From contig NZ_FLSP01000005.1 in assembly GCF_900091315.1 (NCBI RefSeq), positions 1 through 64,000 of the forward strand: DNA of 64,000 nucleotides, given 5' to 3'. Made by a program: the position numbers and the translations under genes. Position 1 is the stretch's first letter. Each line of letters opens with the position of its first letter. The DNA is from Streptomyces sp. DI166. GTDB lineage: Bacteria > Actinomycetota > Actinomycetes > Streptomycetales > Streptomycetaceae. The notes beneath the pieces are model-generated. The model was not told where the DNA came from and did not search any database. It saw only the letters and a program-made list of their open reading frames with translations. Positions 1-8,300 of the stretch are shown piece by piece.

Positions 1-1
1 G

Positions 2-1141
2 GCCGTCGCCTGGCTGGTCGGCGGCGCGGCGGGAGTGGGTCTGCGCATCACCGCTGGCCCGCCGGTGTGGACCGGCGCGCCGCTGCTGGTGCTGGCGCTG
101 CTGGCGACGGCCCTGTCGGCTCGCTCGCTCTGGGTCGCGGCCGTACGGCAGTGGCGGTCCGACGCCTGCCTGGCGGAGGCCGCCGAGGCCGTGGAACGGC
201 TCGGTGACGTCCTCGACCAGGGCGTCCTGCAGCACTGGCTGCTGGCGGACGCCCGGGCCGGGGCGTCCGACCAGGCCAAGGCGCTGGCCCATCTGGTGCA
301 GTCGGTCTGCGACACCCTGGCGGAGTTCGCCGAGCAGCTCGGCCGCCGGGCCCGCCCGGCCTGGGACTCCGCCCAGCGCGGCAGCGGCCGTACCGGGCCC
401 TCCGGCGGGCGCGGCGGCAGTACGTTCGCCGTGGAGTACGTCGGCCAGGCCGGGGAGGCGCTGCGGACGACCCTCGCCGCAGACATCACCGATCTGGTGG
501 CCGAGGTGCTCGCCCCGTACTGGGAGGTCGTGCTGCGCGATCCGTCCAGCGCCGCGGCGCTGCCCGTGGTCTCCCGCACCGACGAGCTGATGAACGAGTA
601 CCAGCGGCAGCCGGCGCAGATGGGCACCACCCCTCCGCCCCCGTTTGCGTCGGCGTCGGCCGACCGGCCCGATCCGGCCACCCTCGTCGGGGTGGACCTG
701 CGCCGGATCGTCGACGTCCTGCTGCCCGACAGCCGCAACGAGGCGCTGCAGTTGTGCTCCCCCGACCAGCTGCGCATGCTCGACCGCGCACCGGGCGCCG
801 CGCGCAGCTTCGGTTTCGTACCGCACGCCATGCAGGGGGCCTTCTGGAAGGCCGTGGTGAGTTCCTCGGGCGCGGACAAGGGCACCGGCGGCCGGGGTGA
901 CGGCGGCTCCGAGGCCCCGGGCAGCCCCCGCTGGGCGGCGCGGGGCAGCTCACCGGACGGAGCGGGGATGCCGGAGATCGTCTGGACCGCCTCGGGCCGG
1001 TTCGCCGGGCTGCTGCGTCTGGTGCCCCTGTCGACGGGGGCGGTACGGCCCGTGTGGCCGGGCCCGGACGTGGACGGTGCCCCCGCCGGGGACCACTCGT
1101 CCTTCCCGTCGGCCTCGCACGCGTCGGGCGAGACAGGGTGA
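2..1141 (+). CDS. Hypothetical membrane-anchored protein, 5' partial
   Basis: The reading frame is open from the window edge, so the true start lies upstream. The visible part begins with a small-residue-rich hydrophobic stretch and then a second hydrophobic segment (LLVLALLATAL), giving a probable N-terminal hairpin of two membrane helices. A cytoplasmic, mostly helical region of about 300 residues follows. Its C-terminal 100 residues are Gly/Ser/Pro-rich and look disordered. I recognise no catalytic motif. It ends 52 bp before the pseudokinase gene, and the next three genes overlap or nearly touch, so it is probably part of the same operon as the GTPase and GAP1-like genes. A membrane anchor or sensor role for that system is inference from position only. 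Confidence 0.7.
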   Translation, partial: AVAWLVGGAAGVGLRITAGPPVWTGAPLLVLALLATALSARSLWVAAVRQWRSDACLAEAAEAVERLGDVLDQGVLQHWLLADARAGASDQAKALAHLVQSVCDTLAEFAEQLGRRARPAWDSAQRGSGRTGPSGGRGGSTFAVEYVGQAGEALRTTLAADITDLVAEVLAPYWEVVLRDPSSAAALPVVSRTDELMNEYQRQPAQMGTTPPPPFASASADRPDPATLVGVDLRRIVDVLLPDSRNEALQLCSPDQLRMLDRAPGAARSFGFVPHAMQGAFWKAVVSSSGADKGTGGRGDGGSEAPGSPRWAARGSSPDGAGMPEIVWTASGRFAGLLRLVPLSTGAVRPVWPGPDVDGAPAGDHSSFPSASHASGETG

Positions 1142-1193
1142 CGGGGAAGGACGCGGCACGATTGGTACGCGAGGAAGCCCGGAGCGTGACGGG

Positions 1194-2264
1194 ATGAACG
1201 AGAGCCTGTCCTTCGTCGACTCCTCCGGTATGCCCGAACGGGTCCGGGTGCTCGACTACGGCGTCGACGAACAGCCCGCCCCCGCCTCCGGTTTCCGTAC
1301 CCGGACCATCCGGCTGGAGGACGGGCGGCTGTTTCTGCAGCGGCGGCTGCTGCCCGCGTACACCACCCGCGCGGAGAGTGTGGACGCGCTGGAGGCCGAG
1401 ATCCGTGCCGGACTCACCCTGGTCCGCACCTTCATGGAGGTCAGCTATCCGCCCGAGTTCACCCGGCTGGCCGGGTACGGCATCGAGGTGGAGCAGCCGT
1501 TCCTGCTGCTCGACCTCCCGCGCGACGGGCGGACCCTGGCCGAACGGGCCGGTGCTCTGATGCTGTCGGCCGAGCAGAAGAAGTTCGAGTCCAGTCTGTT
1601 CCGTGCCCTGCGGCTGCTGCAGTGGGCGGGGCTGGTGCACCGGTCGATCAGCCCGGCGACGGTGCGCTGGGACGGCTCCCGGGTGCAGCTGACCAGTTTC
1701 GGCAGCGCCGACCGGGAGGGCCGTCCGCGGCAGCGGATGGGGTCCCTGCCGTGGGCGCCGCCCGAGCAGCGCGAGGGAGTCGGCACGAACGACCACCGCG
1801 ACGACATCTGGAGCGCCGGTCAGCTCGTGTACTTCGTCGCCCACGCCCGGGAACCGAGCGGCACCCGGATGCCACCAGTCGCCGGGCCCGTACGGGACGA
1901 ACTGCTCAAGGACGTGTTCGCCGAACGGGCCGAGCAGCGGCCGGACGCGCGGACGATGCTGCGCCGCATCGCCGCCCCGGACCCCTGGGATGACCTCGGC
2001 CGCCCCTCGGACCCTCTGTCGACGGGACGGGCCCGGTTCGCCGAACTCCTCGCCGACAAGGGGCCGTCGGCGTGGCCGGTGGCACCGGCGGGGGTGTGGG
2101 GCGAACCGGAACAGCCGGACCACGCGGCGCCCGAGCCGGATGTCCGGCCGGACGAACGGGGCGGCCCGTACGAGCAGTTGGGCAGTGGCTGGCCACGGCG
2201 CCGGGGGCGATCCGGGCCGGGGCGCAGGGGATTCGGTGGCCGTAGGGCGGGAGAAGGCGGATAG
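1194..2264 (+). CDS. Protein kinase-like protein, predicted pseudokinase
   Basis: A 356-residue protein; I chose the ATG at 1194 because the kinase-like fold begins there and the long upstream extension overlaps the previous gene. Kinase landmarks are recognisable but broken. The catalytic loop reads HRS (149-151) instead of HRD, the DFG motif reads SFG (168-170), and no Gly-rich loop is visible. The APE-like APPEQ (188-192) and DDIWSAG (203-209) segments are kept. The C-terminal 90 residues are Pro/Arg/Gly-rich and probably disordered. Loss of both catalytic Asp residues predicts a scaffold or ligand-binding pseudokinase. Its stop codon overlaps the GTG start of the GTPase gene by one base, so the two are translationally coupled. 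Confidence 0.8.
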   Translation: MNESLSFVDSSGMPERVRVLDYGVDEQPAPASGFRTRTIRLEDGRLFLQRRLLPAYTTRAESVDALEAEIRAGLTLVRTFMEVSYPPEFTRLAGYGIEVEQPFLLLDLPRDGRTLAERAGALMLSAEQKKFESSLFRALRLLQWAGLVHRSISPATVRWDGSRVQLTSFGSADREGRPRQRMGSLPWAPPEQREGVGTNDHRDDIWSAGQLVYFVAHAREPSGTRMPPVAGPVRDELLKDVFAERAEQRPDARTMLRRIAAPDPWDDLGRPSDPLSTGRARFAELLADKGPSAWPVAPAGVWGEPEQPDHAAPEPDVRPDERGGPYEQLGSGWPRRRGRSGPGRRGFGGRRAGEGG

Positions 2265-3412
2265 TGGATCAGGACATCCCCCAAGGGCAGCCGCAGCAGC
2301 CGGTGCACTGTCCCAGTTGCCTCCAGGAACTGCATCTGGACGAACGGCAGTTGTTCCTCTCCGATCCCGAGACGAACAACATGGTGCCGTGGGACCCGGG
2401 TTCGGAGCCCAACCAGATGCGGCGCCAGGACCAGCTGAACCGCGCCTTCCTCAAGTGCCCCAACGACCAGCCGGACCGGCACTTCCTGCCGGTGCCGTAC
2501 CTGATGTTCGGCAAGCCGATGACCATTGCCTTCGTCGGCCAGTCCGGCACCGGCAAGACCCATCTGCTGGCGGCGATCATGGCGGAGATCGGCCGGGGCG
2601 GCCTGGACTCCCTGGGGATCCGCTGCCGCTCGGTCAACACCTCCCAGCACCACGAGTTCCTGGCCCGTGCGGTCAACCAGCTGGAGGCGGGCCGGGTCCT
2701 GCCGGCCACCCGGCCCACGGACTTCGTGGAGTTCACCGACGCCCTGCTGATCACGGTCAACGGCCAGACCAGGCCGGTGGCCTTCTTCGACATCGCCGGG
2801 GAGTCGCTCCATCTGCCGGGCAAGGCCACCGAGTTCCTGCTCGGCGTGGACGCGCTGGTGTTCGTCGTCGACGCGCTCAGGGCGCTGCGGCTGAAGCAGC
2901 TGTCACTGGCCCGCGAGGTCGCCGGGGTGCAGCCGCACACGGCGGGCCTGGCCGACCCCACCTTCTCGGCCGTACTGGACCGGCTGCCGCGCGACGGCGG
3001 GCTGTGCGACGTACCGACGGTGATCGTGCTGAACAAGTGCGACGTGCTGCGCTTCGAACCGCCGATCGACCAGTGGCTGCGCGAGGACGGCCGCCCCAAG
3101 AGCGCCCCGGACCCGAATGAGGTGTACCGGGAGAGCCAGGACGTCTTCGCGTTTCTGACGCACCATCAGGCCACGCCTTGGCTGCGGCCTTTCATGGAGT
3201 GCCGCCGCTGCACCCTGCACTTCGTGTCGGCGACCGGCATGTCCCCGGCGGTGGCGCCCGCGGTCAACGGCGGCTCCCCGGCGTCCGGTTCCCCCACCGC
3301 CTTCGTCGGCGGGATCCGGCCCCGCCGGGTGCTGGGGCCGCTGCTGTCCGTGTTCCAGATGTGGGGTCTGCTGGACACACCGGTGTCCGCGCCGCGGCTG
3401 CGGGAGGTGTGA
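2264..3412 (+). CDS. P-loop GTPase with N-terminal Cys-pair module (DO-GTPase2-like)
   Basis: A 382-residue soluble protein. A CPSC pair (Cys16, Cys19) and Cys65 near the N-terminus suggest a small zinc-binding module. The GTPase core has Walker A/G1 GQSGTGKT (92-99), G3 DIAG (176-179) and G4 NKCD (257-260), so guanine specificity and catalysis look intact. The order of a Cys-containing head followed by a TRAFAC-like GTPase, with a GAP1-like gene next door, matches my memory of the DO-GTPase2/GAP1 pairs described for NTP-dependent bacterial conflict systems. The GTG start overlaps the pseudokinase stop, and the downstream gene starts 4 bp after this stop. The exact family name is inference; that it is a GTPase is well supported. 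Confidence 0.8.
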   Translation: MDQDIPQGQPQQPVHCPSCLQELHLDERQLFLSDPETNNMVPWDPGSEPNQMRRQDQLNRAFLKCPNDQPDRHFLPVPYLMFGKPMTIAFVGQSGTGKTHLLAAIMAEIGRGGLDSLGIRCRSVNTSQHHEFLARAVNQLEAGRVLPATRPTDFVEFTDALLITVNGQTRPVAFFDIAGESLHLPGKATEFLLGVDALVFVVDALRALRLKQLSLAREVAGVQPHTAGLADPTFSAVLDRLPRDGGLCDVPTVIVLNKCDVLRFEPPIDQWLREDGRPKSAPDPNEVYRESQDVFAFLTHHQATPWLRPFMECRRCTLHFVSATGMSPAVAPAVNGGSPASGSPTAFVGGIRPRRVLGPLLSVFQMWGLLDTPVSAPRLREV

Positions 3413-3416
3413 CGAC

Positions 3417-5273
3417 GTGACCGTCTCGAACGCCGGGATTCACCAGGTGGTGTGCGCCTACCAACCCGACAATCCCTCCCACAACAAGGGGTTCGGCCCG
3501 GTGGCGTCGTCCCTGGCCATGGCGCAGGAAGTGAGCCTCTTCCAGCTCGCGAGTGCCGTTCTGCGTCCTCCCGGCGACGCCGTCGGGAACTCGATCGCCT
3601 ACGATCGGCTCTCCTCCCGGCAGGACGTCATCGTGCGGCGGGTCATGACGATCGACCACCTGCAGCGGGAGAACCTCCTCAGCCACGCCCTCGTCGCCGA
3701 GCCCGGCCGGTTCACCGCGGAATGGGCCTTGGGCCTGGAGGAGTCCGACTGGCCGCTCGGGGACGACTTCGCTCGTGTCGAACTGGGCCAGCGTCTTGAC
3801 CGGCCCGACCCGACCGAGCTGGAACGCCGGTGCCGGGAGGGCGCGGACCGGCTCCGGGAGACCGGTCGAGGGTCGGCCCTCACCGAGGGGCTGTGCTATC
3901 TGACGACGTGGCTGCTGTCCCGTCCCAGGGGCAGGTTCTCCATCGACTCGTCCCTCGTCGCCGGGGCACCACGCGCCGCACTGCTCGCCCTCGTGGACAT
4001 GCTCTCCCCGGTGCTGCCCGGCCGTTGGACGTTCTCCACCTTGGAATCCGTCGAATCCGATGCCTACCGCCTGATCGTGATGCCCAAGTGGCCCCTCCCC
4101 GGCAGTCGCGAGTACGGCCGACTGCGCCTCGGGGGCCGGCTCGCGCCCGACGGTCCGGCGCACGAAGCCGCGTCGCTGCTGGTGATGCGCTACCAGACCC
4201 ATGGGTTGCCGGGGCTGGACCTCCTGCGCGCCCAGCCGGGCTGGGACGGGATGACCGCGGCAGGCCGTGCCGAGAGGCTGCGCGACCTCCTGGCCCGCCA
4301 CGCCGGAACCGCACCCCACCGCGCACTGCCCGCGGGGCCGGCCCCGGATCCATCGGAGACGACGGAGGACACGCGCGAAACGCAAGAGACGCAAGAGACG
4401 CCGCAAGCAGCGGAAGAGGGCTCCGAGGAGCATGACGAACACCCCGCACCCGCCGAGCAGGAGAGGGACCCGGACTTCGAGCGTGCGGAAGAGCCGGACC
4501 CCGTGGAGCCACATCGCTCGGCGGCGCTCGATCCGCCACCGGCGGAATTCGTACTCTCCCCGAGCGGCGAGGATTTCTTCGCCGACGCGGACGCCGAGCG
4601 GCGCGACCGGGAGGCCGCAGCGCTCGTCGAGAGGCTGCTCCGGGCGCACAGCGACGAGGAGGGGATGGAACTGCTGCGAGAGGTGTCGAGCCGGGCCCCG
4701 CTGTGGAACGGGTCGCAGACTGTGATCGCGTGTCTTACCGCGATCCGCTACCGGCTCGGACTGCGCGGAACCGGGCGCCGCCCGGAGTTCCGGTACAACC
4801 CGCAGCACCTGTTCGACCTGCTGATCCGCCCCGCCCTGCGCCAGGAGAAGGCGGCTCGCGACTGGGCCTGGTTCGTCCGTCAGCAGCACACCGTCTTCTC
4901 CACCGACCCGCTGCGTTCGGTAATGCGGCAGATGCTCGACCAGGCGGAGCGTGGGGAACTCGACGTTCACCACTCCTTCTTCGACGTGCTGGGTCCCTGG
5001 GCCGCTCGCATCGCCCTGCGCCTGGGGCCTTTGACGAAGGTGCCTCCCCTTCCCGACAGACCGCCGGAGATCCCTCCTCGACCCAGGCCCGGGTTGCTGC
5101 GCGGCAGGCGGGACAGGAAGGCTCAACGGCCCCGTCATGCGGGGGGGCCGGCACCGGCGGAGTCGAAGGGGAACACCGATGACTTCGTGCTCCTCGGCAA
5201 GATTCTGGTCTTCTTCGTCTGCTTCGTGCTCGCGGTCGTGATCTCCGGCGCGTTGCTGGACGTCCTGCCCTGA
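3417..5273 (+). CDS. GAP1-like GTPase-associated protein with C-terminal membrane anchor
   Basis: A 618-residue protein with a GTG start and a strong GGGAGG site 9 bp upstream, 4 bp after the GTPase stop. The N-terminal half is a compact alpha/beta region beginning with a HQVVCAYQ segment. Residues about 315-370 form a Glu/Asp/Pro-rich linker, and a second helical region follows. The last 30 residues hold one hydrophobic helix (VFFVCFVLAVVISGALL) with almost no residues after it, a tail anchor. I recall GAP1-type partners encoded beside conflict-system GTPases, and this fits by position, size and architecture, but I cannot verify the domain by search. Likely role: membrane-tethered partner of the GTPase. 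Confidence 0.6.
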   Translation: MTVSNAGIHQVVCAYQPDNPSHNKGFGPVASSLAMAQEVSLFQLASAVLRPPGDAVGNSIAYDRLSSRQDVIVRRVMTIDHLQRENLLSHALVAEPGRFTAEWALGLEESDWPLGDDFARVELGQRLDRPDPTELERRCREGADRLRETGRGSALTEGLCYLTTWLLSRPRGRFSIDSSLVAGAPRAALLALVDMLSPVLPGRWTFSTLESVESDAYRLIVMPKWPLPGSREYGRLRLGGRLAPDGPAHEAASLLVMRYQTHGLPGLDLLRAQPGWDGMTAAGRAERLRDLLARHAGTAPHRALPAGPAPDPSETTEDTRETQETQETPQAAEEGSEEHDEHPAPAEQERDPDFERAEEPDPVEPHRSAALDPPPAEFVLSPSGEDFFADADAERRDREAAALVERLLRAHSDEEGMELLREVSSRAPLWNGSQTVIACLTAIRYRLGLRGTGRRPEFRYNPQHLFDLLIRPALRQEKAARDWAWFVRQQHTVFSTDPLRSVMRQMLDQAERGELDVHHSFFDVLGPWAARIALRLGPLTKVPPLPDRPPEIPPRPRPGLLRGRRDRKAQRPRHAGGPAPAESKGNTDDFVLLGKILVFFVCFVLAVVISGALLDVLP

Positions 5274-5303
5274 CCGTCCCGCCGAGCGGGCCGGTCAGGG
5301 CAG
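5265..5303. terminator. Bidirectional terminator between convergent operons
   Basis: Perfect 12-bp arms CTGCCCTGACCG (5265-5276) and CGGTCAGGGCAG (5292-5303) enclose a second 5-bp stem (CCCGC/GCGGG, 5278-5290), giving one long hairpin. The left arm contains the stop codon of the GAP1-like gene. The right arm lies 31 bp from the stop of the convergent STAND gene, so it can end transcription from both sides. Confidence 0.8.
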
Positions 5304-5334
5304 GCCGGTGGGGGCGGGCCGTTCCCGTAAGGCG

Positions 5335-8300
5335 TCAGAGCACCCCGATGCCGAAGGTCTCGTCCTCGGGGATGTGGGTCAGCAGCCGGATGCGCGGCAC
5401 CCGCCACCCCCCGTCCCCCGGACGCGTGGCGAAGTTCTGCAGCCGCTCGGCGATCTGGTGTGCGGTTCGGCCGAAGGCGACGGCATGGTCGAGAGCCGCA
5501 CGGCGCCAACTGCCGTCCGGATCGGAGTCGACGGGCCCGGCGGCGAGCACGGCCGGAACATAGCCGAGCAGGTGCAACTGGAAGGCGAACAGGTCACGCA
5601 ATTGCGCGTCCGAGCCCTCCGAGGTGTCCTGCGGCAGCGCGTCCAGCACCACCAGGGGAGGCGGCTGCCTCCGTTCGGCGCACAGCATCCGTACGGCGCG
5701 GTCCACGTCCTCCGGGCGGATGGACCGGGCGCTGCCCGGCAGGCGCAGCGCCGCCCCCTGGTCGAACGGGCGCATCTCGCCGTGCAGGAGGAGCACGTCC
5801 ACGGGCCTGTCGTCCGCGATGTCGAGGGGCTCCCGGGAGAGCAGGAAGTCCTCCGTCGCCCGCCACACCAGGGCACCACCGGTCTCGTCCGAACGGGGTG
5901 CCGAGGGCTCGGGACCAGGACCGGGCGGGCTGCCCACGGCGTTGCCCCGGACGTCCACCTCGATCTGGGTGACCGGGCGTTCCTCGGCCGCGGCCCGTAC
6001 CGCCCGCCGCAGCCGGGCGGGTACTTCTCCGCGGGCCTCGCGTTGGTAGGCCGCCCACGCCCTGCGCCAGGACTCGTCCATCTTGCCGGTGGGCGGGTCC
6101 TGTCCCTCGTACCGGCCGAGCCGGCGCAGCGCGAACTGCAGGTTGCGGCAGCGGGCCTCCTCCAGCAGGGGGGTCTCCAGCAGTTCCGCCAGTGCGTCGG
6201 CCGGGACGCCGACATCGCCGCCGTCGCGGGCGGCGAGCAGGTGCCATACGGTGGGCACGTCGCTCTCCCTGGTGAGGCGGAGGAGTTCGGCGGCCTCCTC
6301 CACCGCCCTGCGCCGCTGACGGCCCCTGGTGTGCCTGCCCCGGGCGATCAGGTCGGCCGCGCGCAGCGTCAGCCGCTGCGAGGGTTCGTGGGCCTCCGCC
6401 ACGGGCAGGGGGTCCGGCGTCACCTCCGCCGGCAGCAGGCGGTGCAGGCGCAGCCAGGTTGCGTGCACCTGCCGGTTGTCCTTGCCGAGCCGGGCGGCGG
6501 CGGTGCGCATCGCGGTGATCGCCTGGGGGCTGCCGCCGAGCAGGAGTGTGCGCAGTTCCGCCGTCCACAGGGCGTGCAGGCCGACCGCCCGGTCGGTCTC
6601 GCCGGGTTCGGTCCGGCGCTGGTGCAACAGTCGTTGGACAGCGGCGACGCGGGTCCTGTCCGTGAGCACGGGCTGCTCGGCGACGGTCGCGTACAGCCTC
6701 ACCTGCTCCGCGAGCAGCATCAGACGCCGGTTCGTGCCGGGGACGGACCGCCCCGCCGTGGTGATGGTCGCGACGTGGTCCCTGATCTCGTGCACGGGGG
6801 CGCACACGAGCGCGTGTAGGCCGTAGCACAGCCATTCGGCCGCGGTGGGCGGGGTGCCGAGACGTCCTGGTGCGTCGCGCCGCGAGCGCAACTGGTCCGA
6901 CCAGCGGCGCAGTACCTCCTCGGCCTCCTCGCGGCGGCCCCGGCGGTACAGCAGCGCGCACTCGGCGCCGTTCATGTACGAGCCGGCCGGACCGCGCGCA
7001 TCCTCCCGCAGCGGCCGGGAGCGCGAGATCCACTGGTGCGCCCGTCCCAGGTCGCCGGCGGCGGACAGCGCCGTGGTGACGCGGAGCACCATCACCGACA
7101 GGCGCTGTTCGTCGTCGCAGGCCCGGCCCATGGCCATACCGGCGTTGGTCTCGGCCTGTTCGAGTTCGAGCATCTGGGCGCAGGCGCGGGCCAGCACCAT
7201 CAAGGTCTCGAAGGCCAGCTCGGGCTCCATCTGTCCCGACACCGCGGGCAGGGTGACCTCGCGCAGTAGCTGCTCGGCCTCCTCCGCCTCGCCGACGAGC
7301 AGTTGTGACCTCGCCTGGAGCAGATCCGCCCGTAGCGCGTCCCGGCCGAAACCGGAACGGGTGGGCAGTTGAGCCGTCACCGGGAGCCCGGAGCGCAGCT
7401 CCGCCTCGGCCGCCATCAGACGCGTCCAGTCCTCCGCGGGGCCTGACGTCGTCTCCAGCCGACGCCGCCAGGCCCGTACCAGATCGGGCCGGTCCACCAG
7501 GTCCCAGTCCTGCATGGCGTAGCGGGCCACGAGCCCGGCCTGGGGGGCCTCGCGCGCGACGGCGGCTTCGAATACGTCGGTGAAGGCGCGGTCGGCCGCC
7601 GCATGGCTGTCGTGGGCGTGCTCCTTGGTGCGGCCGATCCTGACCCGGCAACTCGCCATCAGCAGCCGGGCGTCGGCGGTCCACAGGTGTTCCAGGGGGC
7701 CGACGGGACGGTCCGGGTCACGGTGCTGTGCACTGTCCAGCACGGCTTGAAGCAGGCCCTCGGCCTCATGCACCGGGGCCGGGCCCTCACGCAGTCCGGC
7801 GTGCAGTCGCAGGGCGGCGGTGATGATGTCCGCCCGTAGCTGGTCCGTGACAGGCCGCCGGTTCCCGTCGGTCATCCCGGCGCGGAGCCGCACCAGCTTC
7901 AGACAGCGCTCCACGTCGAACCAGCCGGGCCTGCCCCCGTACAGCACGGCGTGCAGTTCGCCGTAGGCGCGTTCCAACGCGATGTCGTACCAGAGCTGCA
8001 ACGGCATCACGCGCGGATCGGGCCGGCCCCGGCGCCCGCGGTCGTTGTCGGGGCACTCCAGGTCGGCGCTGAGCAGCCGGTCGGCGAGATCGATCACGGT
8101 CGCGAAGTCGCCTCGCTGCCAGGCCAGTGTGACCTGGCGGTGCCAGGTCCGCGCGACCTCTTCGAGGAAGTCCTCACGGTCGTCCCGCCGGTCCACGGCG
8201 GAGTGCAGCTGGTGGTAGACCTGCTCGGCGACCCACCCCGCCGTCTCCTTGGGGCTTCCCGCCCGACGGGCGAGACCGGCACAGCTCCGGGACGCGGACC

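Noticed and set aside
3264-5138. Long minus-strand frame opposite the GAP1-like gene
   Set aside because: A GC-bias shadow. No ribosome site, Arg/Gly/Pro-biased composition, and it crosses the terminator and opposite-strand genes.
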